From JBOGEN01 sp050743265 (GTDB taxonomy: Bacteria; Actinomycetota; Actinomycetes; JBOGEN01): 24,636 nt of DNA. Each line of letters starts with the position of its first letter. Within the stretch, counting starts at the first letter, position 1. Shown piece by piece: positions 1 through 7,769 of this stretch. The notes beneath the pieces were generated by a model. That model had not been told where the DNA came from, did no database searches, and saw only the letters and a list, made by a program, of their open reading frames with translations. The position numbers were made by a program, and so were the translations under genes. The DNA lies in contig JBOGEN010000011.1 of assembly GCA_050743265.1 (NCBI GenBank), positions 1-24,636 on the forward strand, written 5' to 3'.

Positions 1-292
1 CCGCACCACCACCCAGCCCGTCCGTAGCATCAAGGGCCAACGGCCGCGGACCGCTACCTCAGTTTCCTAGACCACCCGTCGCACATCAGGTGGCGGAGAT
101 GTGTCGCACATCAGGTGTCGGATCACAGACAATCGCTGCGACAATCGCTGCGACCGGTAGACCTGCAGACACGCGCCTGGCGAGCAGCAGGCTCCGCCCT
201 CTTGCATCCGTCTGCGTTTTGAGAGGTACCGGGGAGATCCGCTCTGCCAGACTAGACCGGCACCCTGGACACCTGATGGGGAGCGAGAACCC
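1..292. promoter_or_regulatory. Upstream region with short direct and tandem repeats
   Basis: This leader precedes the ImmA-macro gene and holds no convincing gene. A 22-codon open frame ending at 70 could be the tail of an upstream gene, but this cannot be judged. The 15-mer GTCGCACATCAGGTG occurs at 78-92 and 103-117, a 25-base period. Its last 8 bases, ATCAGGTG, recur inverted at 270-277, just before the ribosome binding site. A 12-mer GACAATCGCTGC is repeated in tandem at 128-139 and 140-151. The layout resembles a multi-site operator. No clear -35/-10 pair was found. Confidence 0.4.
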
Positions 293-1645
293 ATGTCGGA
301 GATCACTTGGACTCACCCCTCCGTGTTGCGAGTGCTTGAGCAGGAGGGAGCGCAAGACCCGATTACCTGGACCGAACACCGCGCGCGCGGCGTGTCGCTG
401 ACAGCGATGGAGAGAGGCTGGGAGGGCCCACCCTACGACTCATTTCAGCTCGCAGACGCCCTCGATATCGAGGTCGTCGCTCGACAGGACCTGGACGACG
501 CTCGTCTTGTTGCTATCAATGGACGACCAAGGATCGAGTTTAATCCACAACGCCGACCTGCGCGGATCCGATTCTCCATGGCCCATGAGATCGGCCATTT
601 CCTGTTTGAGGACTACGCGGAGCGCACGCGATATCGCGATGCGAATCAGCGGCGTTCGGACGACTGGCAACTTGAGATGCTCTGCAACATCGCTGCGGCT
701 GAATTACTTATGCCCGCAGGGGCCCTCCCGATCAACGAGACAGACAACCTTGACCTTGTACGTTTGCTCGGCCAACGGGCTCGATTCGGCGTGTCGACGG
801 AAGCGCTGCTGCGACGTGCCCTTCGCCTCACGAGCAGTGCGGCCGCCATGTTCGCTGGTGCTCGAGTGAATAGCTCGCCGAAGTTCCGAATCGACTACCT
901 AGTAGGCTCGCGCGCTTGGCGGCCGTCACTTAGACCGGGCGATCTGATCACGAGCACGGTGCTTTCGCGATGCACAGCTGTCGGTTACTCGGAACACTCG
1001 TTCGAAAGTTGGAATAGTGAGTACCTACGCGTGCAAGCTGTCGGCGTGCCGCCATACCCAGGTGACACCTTCCCCCGTATCGTTGGGATTCTCGACCCCG
1101 CTGACAATTCGGCTCCAGCAGGGACCGGGATTCGCTATATCCGCGGCGACGCGTCTGACCCTCACCCAGATGGTGCTGCAGTCATCGCGCATGTAGTAAA
1201 TGACAAGGCCCAGCGCTGGGGTGGCCGCGGATTTGCCGCATCTCTCATGGAGCGCTTTCCTGAAAGCCGCGACTCCTTCGCCAGTTGGCCGATCGAAGAG
1301 CGTCGACTCGGTGCTGTCCATTTTGCGGCAGCCGCCCCAGCAGTCTGGATCGCGAGCATGGTTGCACAGGCAGGCTATGGCGCCCTTTTACGGGGGAAAC
1401 CGCGCCTCCGCATGAATGCTCTCCGAGAAGCGCTTGAGCGAGTTGCCCACCTGGCGAAGGAGCAAGGGGCTACAGTACATATGCCGCTCATAGGCACGGG
1501 CCAGGGCGGCACCCCCTGGCCCAGGGTACGGGACTTGATCCTGGAGGAGTTGGCGGAGCGGCGAGTGCCGGTAACGGTGTATCTGCTGCCGGATGCACCT
1601 ATGCCTGATGAGGTGCCCGATGAAGAGCAGTTGACGCTTCTGTGA
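293..1645 (+). CDS. ImmA/IrrE zinc protease fused to a macro domain
   Basis: A 450-residue two-domain protein. The N-terminal half is an ImmA/IrrE-type metallopeptidase: HEIGH at residues 98-102 gives two zinc ligands, and Glu137 in AAELLMP is the likely third. The C-terminal part (about 280-435) is a macro domain with GDAS at 285-288, Asn303 in the HVVND segment, WGGRGF at 309-314 and the phosphate-binding GTGQGG loop at 401-406. This is closest in style to the ALC1/TARG1/DarG class, which binds ADP-ribose or removes it from proteins or DNA. ImmA-type proteases usually cleave XRE repressors after a stress signal. The fusion suggests a protease gated by ADP-ribose, or an antitoxin that reverses ADP-ribosylation; both are inference. 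The ATG start follows GGGGAG at 278-283. It is the first gene of a cassette with the genes at 1685 and 3271. Confidence 0.85.
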   Translation: MSEITWTHPSVLRVLEQEGAQDPITWTEHRARGVSLTAMERGWEGPPYDSFQLADALDIEVVARQDLDDARLVAINGRPRIEFNPQRRPARIRFSMAHEIGHFLFEDYAERTRYRDANQRRSDDWQLEMLCNIAAAELLMPAGALPINETDNLDLVRLLGQRARFGVSTEALLRRALRLTSSAAAMFAGARVNSSPKFRIDYLVGSRAWRPSLRPGDLITSTVLSRCTAVGYSEHSFESWNSEYLRVQAVGVPPYPGDTFPRIVGILDPADNSAPAGTGIRYIRGDASDPHPDGAAVIAHVVNDKAQRWGGRGFAASLMERFPESRDSFASWPIEERRLGAVHFAAAAPAVWIASMVAQAGYGALLRGKPRLRMNALREALERVAHLAKEQGATVHMPLIGTGQGGTPWPRVRDLILEELAERRVPVTVYLLPDAPMPDEVPDEEQLTLL

Positions 1646-1684
1646 CGCTGCCGTCAAAGGGAGCAGGGACGATCGGGGGGCTTC

Positions 1685-3277
1685 ATGGCGCAGCGCTTGA
1701 TCGTCGTGGTGTCTGGTCCGGTTGCCGGCGGAAAGAGCATGCTCGCACGCGCGCTCGCGGACCGGTTCGGGGGGATTCGCCTTTCAACCCGCGAATTGCT
1801 AATGCCACGCTTGGGCCCCAATGAGTCGCCTACCCGGCAATTGCTGCAGCGAATTGGTGCCGATCTCGACTCCGAAACTTCAGGTCAGTGGGTTGTAGAC
1901 CGGCTTTCGCGGCGGATCTATGATGCTGTGCAGCCATTGGTCGTGGTGGACTCTTGCAGGACTGCAGAGCAAGTTGATGGCCTCCGTAAAGCCTTTGGTC
2001 GCGAGGTTCGGCATGTCCACGTAACTGCGTCTCGGAGTACGTGTTCCGTCCGATACGAGGAGCGCCGTTCCCGCGCCGAGGTAAGCGAAGCAGCATCCTA
2101 CGACGATGTTGTCGCCGACCCGACCGAATCACGGGTCGATGAGCTGGGACCGACAGCTGACATCGCCATAGACACAGATCGCGACGCGCCGCCGGACGTA
2201 GTGACTCGCGTTGCGGCTCAACTCGGCCTTCTCGATAGAGAGCATGCCCCTTGTGTAGATGTGATCGTGGGAGGGGGTTACGGCTCCGAGGGTAAGGGCA
2301 ACATTGCGTTCTACCTTTCTCCGGAGTACGACATACTCTTTCGAGTGGGAGGACCTAACGCGGCACATAAGGTCTTCCTTGCTTCGGGAGAAATCTTCAC
2401 GCATTTTAGTCTTCCTTCGGGTACACAAGCTGGGCAGGCGCAGCTTGTGCTCGGGCCGGGGGCGGTTGTATACCCACCAGAGCTTCTGAGCGAGATCGCG
2501 CGTTGCGACGTGAGCAATGATCGCCTAACCATCGACCCGCACGTCATGGTTATTGAAGATGCCGACAAGGAGGACGAAAGCGATCTCGTTGGCTCGATCG
2601 GATCCACGGCCTCTGGAACTGGCAAGGCAACCGCACGCAGGATTATGCGGGACGAGTCCGTCCGGCTTGCACGCGATATACCGGAGCTCCATCCCTACAT
2701 CCGACCCACCAACGAGGTGCTGGAGCGTGCCTACCGGTCCGGGCAGCGAATCATGCTTGAAGGGACACAAGGTAGCGGACTTTCATTGCACCACGGCCCA
2801 TACCCGCACGTCACGTCTCGCGACACCAACGTCCCGGGGTGCCTTGCTGAGGCTGGGATCGCCCCTGCTCGCGTTCGTCGGGTTGTCCTGGTCGTGCGTA
2901 CCTATCCCATCCGTGTTGGTGGGCAATCCGGCCCGATGACCACAGAGATTTCGTGGGATGAGGTCGAGCGCCGTTCAGGTCTCGAGGGTCTCGCGGCAAA
3001 GGAACTGACCTCAAAGACGAACCGACTGCGACGAGTCGGCGAGCCTGAGTGGGACCTTCTTCGTAGAGCTGCACTGCTCAATGCACCAACTGACATTGCT
3101 TTGACGTTTGCGGACTATATTAGTCGTGAGAACGCCGAAGCCTGGAGGTTCGAACAGCTGACTGACGAGACCATTAGATTCATCGAGGAAGTTGAGCGTG
3201 TCACCGGAGCACGAGTGTCACTCATTTCGACTGGATTCATGCCCAACCGCGGTGTCATCGACCGTCGTCAATGGTGA
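1685..3277 (+). CDS. P-loop nucleotide kinase-like domain fused to a PurZ-like adenylosuccinate synthetase
   Basis: A 530-residue fusion. Residues 1 to about 185 form a P-loop domain: Walker A GPVAGGKS at 11-18 and a VVVDSCR strand at 86-92, in the style of dNMP or dephospho-CoA kinases. Residues 191-530 align by eye with adenylosuccinate synthetase (PurA, about 430 residues, here shortened). Recognisable segments are GYGSEGKGN (198-206), NAAHK with the catalytic His228, GSTASGTGK (306-314), LEGTQGSGL (358-366), RVGGQSGP (410-417) and KTNRLRRVG (444-452). The catalytic Asp of PurA's GDEGKGK is Ser201 here. Asp to Ser is the hallmark of phage PurZ, which joins aspartate to dGMP on the way to the Z base (2-aminoadenine). 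The GTP-selecting TKLD motif of PurA reads TFAD (474-477), so a nucleotide other than GTP may be used. The start follows a GGGGGG stretch. The end overlaps the next gene by 7 bases. Housekeeping purA is unlikely. Confidence 0.8.
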   Translation: MAQRLIVVVSGPVAGGKSMLARALADRFGGIRLSTRELLMPRLGPNESPTRQLLQRIGADLDSETSGQWVVDRLSRRIYDAVQPLVVVDSCRTAEQVDGLRKAFGREVRHVHVTASRSTCSVRYEERRSRAEVSEAASYDDVVADPTESRVDELGPTADIAIDTDRDAPPDVVTRVAAQLGLLDREHAPCVDVIVGGGYGSEGKGNIAFYLSPEYDILFRVGGPNAAHKVFLASGEIFTHFSLPSGTQAGQAQLVLGPGAVVYPPELLSEIARCDVSNDRLTIDPHVMVIEDADKEDESDLVGSIGSTASGTGKATARRIMRDESVRLARDIPELHPYIRPTNEVLERAYRSGQRIMLEGTQGSGLSLHHGPYPHVTSRDTNVPGCLAEAGIAPARVRRVVLVVRTYPIRVGGQSGPMTTEISWDEVERRSGLEGLAAKELTSKTNRLRRVGEPEWDLLRRAALLNAPTDIALTFADYISRENAEAWRFEQLTDETIRFIEEVERVTGARVSLISTGFMPNRGVIDRRQW

Positions 3278-3921
3278 AGTCAAATTCGTCCGGTCTCACA
3301 CCGGGGTACATCGCAGACCGATGGCCACAACTGTTTCACATGGCGGAGGCGGGGTCTTGGTCTTCGATCAGTAGGCACGGTTTACGGTCAACTACCGCTC
3401 TGCTGGACCTTTTCGAGGTTCAACCTGCGGTACGGGAGCCCATCGAAACCGCCAAACGTCCAGAGTCACTCCGGATCTACCACGAGAAGTACGGAACGGC
3501 ATGGATTCGCGACAACAAGCCAATCAATGAGACCGTTCTGCGGAGGACCCTGGTTGGTATGGATGAAGTGACCTGGTACCGCACACTGAACGGTCGCGTC
3601 TTCTTCTGGTTGTCAGAGACTCGTCTCAACCGCCTGCGTAAGGCACCCCCCTATCGTGAGCGTACCCACGATATCCTAGTCCTGAGCACGGCAGCGCTCC
3701 TGGAGGATTATGCAGATATCGTAGAGTTGTCGCCGCTCAACAGTGGAGCAGTACATCCCGCGGCGAACTACCCACGTGGCGCTGGTACCTTCCGGCGGAT
3801 CCCCGAGTATCCGTGGGCGGAGCGCTGCCGCGTCTCCCCGGCGGAACCGATTGTCGAACTGACTGTTCCATACAGCGTGCCAAACGCAGCATCTTTCATT
3901 GTCGACGTCACCACATCGTGA
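3271..3921 (+). CDS. DUF7002-type protein, candidate DarT-like ADP-ribosyltransferase toxin
   Basis: A 216-residue soluble protein that I recognise as DUF7002-like. Several features recall the DarT/PARP-like fold. His23 lies in an opening strand followed by GSWSSISRHGL (28-38), similar to the NAD-binding start of DarT. RVFFW at 109-113 resembles the VYFW strand of ADP-ribosyltransferases. PIVELTVPYSVP (193-204) places Glu196 where DarT has its catalytic glutamate. Function is inferred from these motifs and from the macro domain two genes upstream. The ATG overlaps the end of the PurZ-like gene by 7 bases, so the two are probably translationally coupled; GTG at 3274 is an alternative start. 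A nucleic-acid or protein target cannot be told apart from the sequence. Confidence 0.7.
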   Translation: MVKSNSSGLTPGYIADRWPQLFHMAEAGSWSSISRHGLRSTTALLDLFEVQPAVREPIETAKRPESLRIYHEKYGTAWIRDNKPINETVLRRTLVGMDEVTWYRTLNGRVFFWLSETRLNRLRKAPPYRERTHDILVLSTAALLEDYADIVELSPLNSGAVHPAANYPRGAGTFRRIPEYPWAERCRVSPAEPIVELTVPYSVPNAASFIVDVTTS

Positions 3922-4019
3922 ATTGCTGCTGAACCCGTGCCGTCCCGTTCTTCCGATGCGCCACCTCGGGGCGGGGCGTCCGGCACTATCTCAGGAGGAG
4001 CAGAAGTCGGGGGCGCACC

Positions 4020-5426
4020 GTGGCAGAGGAGCTGTGGAAGACGGCCAGGTTGATCCCTACATCGGGGATCAGCGGGGCGGAGGAGCAGGAGCGTCGGGCC
4101 ACGTCGGCGCTGTTGGCGGTGATGTCTGCTGTGCGTGAGTTCGGCCGGACGATGACTCAGCCGCTTGGGGCGCCGAGGGGGAAGATCGAGACCTACATCG
4201 AGGTCCCATTCCACTTGCAGGGGCGCAAGGTCTTGCCGGACGGGTTGGTCCGGGTTTCGCGCGGCGGGAGGACCTGGACGGCCCTTGTTGAGGTGAAGAC
4301 CGGCAGGAATGAGCTCGACACAGAACAACTCGAGGACTACCTCGAGGTCGCCCGGGCTGAGGGCTTCCAGGCCCTGGTCACCGTATCAAACCAAATCGCG
4401 GCGAACCCTCTTGTGCACCCTACGAAGATCGACAGACGCAAGCTTCGCAAGGTCGACCTGCACCACCTCTCCTGGAGCCGCGTGCTGACCGAGGCCGTGA
4501 TCCAGAAGGAACACCGCGGGGTCGCCGACCCCGACCAAGCCTGGATCCTCGGTGAGCTGATCCGCTACCTGGAACACCCCCGGTCCGGCGCGCTGACCTT
4601 CGATGACATGGGGCCTTCCTGGGTAACCGTGCGCGAAGCCGTCGCCTCAGGGACGTTGCGGGCCGCGGACAGGACCGCCCCCGAGGTCGCCAGTCGCTTC
4701 GACGCTCTGCTCCGCTACACGACCCTGCAGCTGGGTCGTCAGCTCGGCACCGAAGTTGTCCCCGCGCTGAGTCGTCGAGAGATCGTCGAGCCACAGTTGC
4801 GCGCACAGTCGTTGCTCAACGAACTCGTCGCCACAGGAACGCTGAGTGGGGGGATCCGCATCGCGAACGCCGTGGGTCCGCTACACGTCACCGCCGACCT
4901 GCGCGCCGGCCAGGTCACATGTCATGTCGACGTCGACGCTCCCCGCGAAGGCCGCCCGACAACCCGAGTGAACTGGCTGGTCCGCCAGTTGCGTGACGCA
5001 CCGGACGGGGCCCGGATCGAGGCGTTTCTTGCGCACGCACGCGGTTCTGGCGCCGCGGAGCTTCTTCGCGATGTCAGGCAGAACCCGTCTTGCATCGCAG
5101 GCGACCCCAAGAAGGAACTACGCACCTTCCGTGTCGCGATCACCTCATCGATGGGCACCAAACGCGCGGCCGGCCGGGGATCCTTCATCCAGTCCGTACT
5201 CGACGCCGTCGATCACTTCTACGGCCAGGTCGTGCAGAACCTAAAACCATGGGCGGCCGCCCCGCCCCGCCTACACGAACCTGCAGAGATCAAACGACCC
5301 GTCATTCCCGAGCAACTTGTGGCGATCGCGATGACTTCCGAGGACAACGCCCACGCGGCCACACCTGGCCATCCTGGGTCAACACGTGGGGATGGCGAGA
5401 CGGCGGTAAGGGGGGAAGGCCTGTGA
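4020..5426 (+). CDS. PD-(D/E)XK nuclease-like protein of unknown role
   Basis: A 468-residue protein. Near the N-terminus the pattern LPDGLV (72-77) followed by ALVEVKTG (88-95) gives Asp74, Glu91 and Lys93, the usual metal-binding triad of PD-(D/E)XK nucleases. Gln103 in the following helix could complete the site. The remaining 350 residues match no family I can name; they include an alpha-helical middle and a C-terminal part rich in basic residues. The GTG start has AGGAGGAG at 3993-4000, 19 bases upstream, which is rather far. It lies 98 bases after the DUF7002-type gene and overlaps the next gene by 4 bases (GTGA). In a mobile element it could be a restriction or defence effector, or a genome-maintenance nuclease. 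This cannot be decided here. Confidence 0.6.
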   Translation: MAEELWKTARLIPTSGISGAEEQERRATSALLAVMSAVREFGRTMTQPLGAPRGKIETYIEVPFHLQGRKVLPDGLVRVSRGGRTWTALVEVKTGRNELDTEQLEDYLEVARAEGFQALVTVSNQIAANPLVHPTKIDRRKLRKVDLHHLSWSRVLTEAVIQKEHRGVADPDQAWILGELIRYLEHPRSGALTFDDMGPSWVTVREAVASGTLRAADRTAPEVASRFDALLRYTTLQLGRQLGTEVVPALSRREIVEPQLRAQSLLNELVATGTLSGGIRIANAVGPLHVTADLRAGQVTCHVDVDAPREGRPTTRVNWLVRQLRDAPDGARIEAFLAHARGSGAAELLRDVRQNPSCIAGDPKKELRTFRVAITSSMGTKRAAGRGSFIQSVLDAVDHFYGQVVQNLKPWAAAPPRLHEPAEIKRPVIPEQLVAIAMTSEDNAHAATPGHPGSTRGDGETAVRGEGL

Positions 5427-6499
5427 CGCCGCCGCGCAATGGTGTCTGCGGTTCAATCGGATGCTCGCATGAGTCTCGGTGGCCTCGTACGAGGCGCTCG
5501 ATCGGCTACTGCGACGGATGCCTGGCCAGGTTGATTTCGCACTGCGATGCGACGGTCATAGCCTTCGGAGACGGTCCCCGTGACAAGTTCAGGACTCGCC
5601 ACAATCCATGTGGAGCCGTTGTTGATGTGAGTCTGCAAATGATCCGTCGAGGCGGCTGGGTATGCCAGATGTGCAAATGGAGAGAGATCGGCGAGAAGTA
5701 TCGTGCGCTAGGTTACGCACATCTCGTGCGCTACTGGCCAGTCGAGGAACAAGAGCAGTTGCTGGTGGCTGGCGGGATGCGGACCTTGGACAGGTTGCGT
5801 GATCAGGACGGCAATGACCCCCTTAATCTCGAGTGCGTCCAATGCGGTGCAACGCAGGTCCAGACCTTGTTCTCGTTGGCCGAGGGGATTCGACTCTCAT
5901 GGCTGCCGTGCCACTCATGCAACACGGAAAGGTTCAAGCCGACGCGCGAGACAGTGGCATCGCGACTCCAAGAGCTTGGGCTTGAACTGCTTGGAGGGTT
6001 CGATGGCGAGCCGGGGAGTCGCCTAGAGGCTGTCTGTGCCCGATGCTCGACGCCGCGTGCAGTGTCCTGGACCGCGATCTGTGGAGGCGCTCCTCCGTGC
6101 TTGCGCTGTGATGGAGCCCGACTGGATCCGCAGGCCCCTCATCGGGTGTATCTGATTCATTTTCCCGAACTCGGGAGACTCGGCATCTACAAGGTCGGTA
6201 TCACACATTGCGCGAACGATCAGCGTCTCAGTGACCACACAGCGTATGGAGGAACGCTACTCCAGACCTTGCAGGTTCGTGACCGTGCAACAGCGCTCGC
6301 GGTGGAGAGCCGAGTGTTGGCGAGGTACCTGCCGGGGGCAGATGCTCATCTCTTGCCGCGTGCTCTCCCGCACGGCGGGGAGACCGAGTGCTGGTCGGTC
6401 GAGGCGGGTTTTCCAGACCTCCAGGACGTGGCGAAGGACATGGCTGTGGAGCCTATGGAAACCCACCGCAGTAGCGGAGGTCCTTGGGCACCAGCGTAG
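5423..6499 (+). CDS. Zinc-ribbon protein with C-terminal GIY-YIG-like nuclease domain
   Basis: 358 residues from a GTG at 5423 that overlaps the stop of the previous gene; an upstream in-frame ATG at 5090 would lie inside that gene and is rejected. Four or more Cys pairs (CDGC 30-33, CQMC 81-84, CVQC 138-141 with CHSC 163-166, CARC 205-208 with CLRC 226-229) predict several zinc ribbons. Residues 240-325 resemble a GIY-YIG/T5orf172 domain: RVYLI at 241, IYKVGI at 255-260, Arg268 in RLSDH and Glu295 in AVESRVL. Such combinations are seen in homing-type and phage nucleases. It is probably co-expressed with the PD-(D/E)XK-like gene. The biological role is unknown. Confidence 0.65.
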   Translation: MTPPRNGVCGSIGCSHESRWPRTRRSIGYCDGCLARLISHCDATVIAFGDGPRDKFRTRHNPCGAVVDVSLQMIRRGGWVCQMCKWREIGEKYRALGYAHLVRYWPVEEQEQLLVAGGMRTLDRLRDQDGNDPLNLECVQCGATQVQTLFSLAEGIRLSWLPCHSCNTERFKPTRETVASRLQELGLELLGGFDGEPGSRLEAVCARCSTPRAVSWTAICGGAPPCLRCDGARLDPQAPHRVYLIHFPELGRLGIYKVGITHCANDQRLSDHTAYGGTLLQTLQVRDRATALAVESRVLARYLPGADAHLLPRALPHGGETECWSVEAGFPDLQDVAKDMAVEPMETHRSSGGPWAPA

Positions 6500-6547
6500 G
6501 CCGTTTGCGGTTCGGCTCGCGTCGTCGCCTTGTGGCATGGTGAACCG

Positions 6548-7759
6548 ATGGTGAGTGGCGCGCTTGGGGAGAGGATCGCCGCGTACCGTCGTCGCCGGGG
6601 TCTGAGCCAAGCGGCGCTCGCCGGTCTTGTCGGGCGATCTGAGTCGTGGCTTTCGCAGGTCGAGCGAGGTCTCCGGTCGGTTGACCGGCTGTCGGTGCTG
6701 CTTGACTTGTCTCGTGTGCTGCACGTGGATGTGCAGTCGCTGATCGGCCGGCCATGGCGGTATGCCCCGAACGGTGACCCTGCTGTCGATGGCCTGGATG
6801 AGGTCCGTCGGTTCTTCACACGCTACGACCATCTCCTTGGTGTTGACCCGTCACCTGAGGTCGCGCTCCCGGAGCTTCGGTCGTCTGTTTCGCAGGCCCA
6901 TCGGACATACCAGGCAGCCCGCTATCAGGATGTGATCGGCCAGCTCCCGGACATGCTGACGGCTGTTGACAGCGTCCACCGCGGCACGGGTGGTCAGGAC
7001 CATCGCGAGATGCTCCTGGGTTACGTGTCTGCCTACGTGGTGGCTGCCAAACTCCTGACAAAGGTCGGAGCCGTGGACCTGGCCCTCCTCGCTTCGGATC
7101 GGGCAGCGACTGGCGCGACGGACGCAGAGTCACACGCAGCCCGCGGGATGGCTGCATACCAGGTGGTCTGTGCGCTACTCCGTGCTGATCGTCCGGACGA
7201 TGCTGAGCACATCGCCGTTGGCATGGCTGAGCAGCTTCAGGCGAAGGCGAGATCAGACCGTCCGACCTTGGTGTCACTCGCCGGCTCGCTCTGGCTGATC
7301 GCCGCGATCATCGCCGCGCGTAGGACGGAACGTGGGGAGGCATGGCGTCGGCTGGACCAGGCGGACTTGCTCGCGGGCCTGCTCGGTGACGATGCAAACC
7401 ACGCATGGACCGCGTTCGGCCCCACCAACGTCGCAGTCCATCGGGTGTCGGTCGCAACAGAGCTGGGCGACGCAGGTGAGGCTCTCCGTGTCGCCGCCGA
7501 TGTGGACCCCGGACGGTTCCCTGAGGGACTCTCGAGCCGCCGCGCTCAGGTACACCTCGACCTTGCCTGGGCTCAAGCGCAACGCAAGCGTGACGCCGAA
7601 GCGACGCTGCATTTGCTCGAGGCCGAGCGCACGGCCCCAGAGTCGATCCGGTACAACGTGATCGTGCGTGAACTTGTCCGCGAGATGCTGACCCGTGCTG
7701 GCCGGTCGCAGACCAGGTCCCTGTCAGACCTGGCCGTCCGCGCGGGCGTCATCGACTAG
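6548..7759 (+). CDS. XRE-family transcriptional regulator with TPR-like C-terminus
   Basis: 403 residues. Residues 5-65 form a clear XRE helix-turn-helix: LGERIAAYRRRRGLSQAALA, then GRSESWLSQVERG. The rest is alanine-rich and helical with repeat character, like the TPR sensor domains of actinobacterial regulators that bind a small molecule or peptide. The ATG at 6548 is chosen because it directly precedes the HTH; an ATG at 6530 would add six residues without family support. It is 48 bases after the zinc-ribbon gene and 10 bases before the flavoprotein gene. Pairing of such regulators with a flavoprotein is common in actinomycete AICEs. It is a good candidate for the switch controlling pra, rep, xis and int, and a possible target of the ImmA-type protease at 293; both are inference. 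Confidence 0.8.
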   Translation: MVSGALGERIAAYRRRRGLSQAALAGLVGRSESWLSQVERGLRSVDRLSVLLDLSRVLHVDVQSLIGRPWRYAPNGDPAVDGLDEVRRFFTRYDHLLGVDPSPEVALPELRSSVSQAHRTYQAARYQDVIGQLPDMLTAVDSVHRGTGGQDHREMLLGYVSAYVVAAKLLTKVGAVDLALLASDRAATGATDAESHAARGMAAYQVVCALLRADRPDDAEHIAVGMAEQLQAKARSDRPTLVSLAGSLWLIAAIIAARRTERGEAWRRLDQADLLAGLLGDDANHAWTAFGPTNVAVHRVSVATELGDAGEALRVAADVDPGRFPEGLSSRRAQVHLDLAWAQAQRKRDAEATLHLLEAERTAPESIRYNVIVRELVREMLTRAGRSQTRSLSDLAVRAGVID

Positions 7760-7769
7760 AGCAGGCTGC

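Noticed and set aside
90..401. 103-codon + strand frame across the repeat region
   Set aside because: It runs through the repeats into the ImmA-macro gene and has no ribosome binding site or family features.
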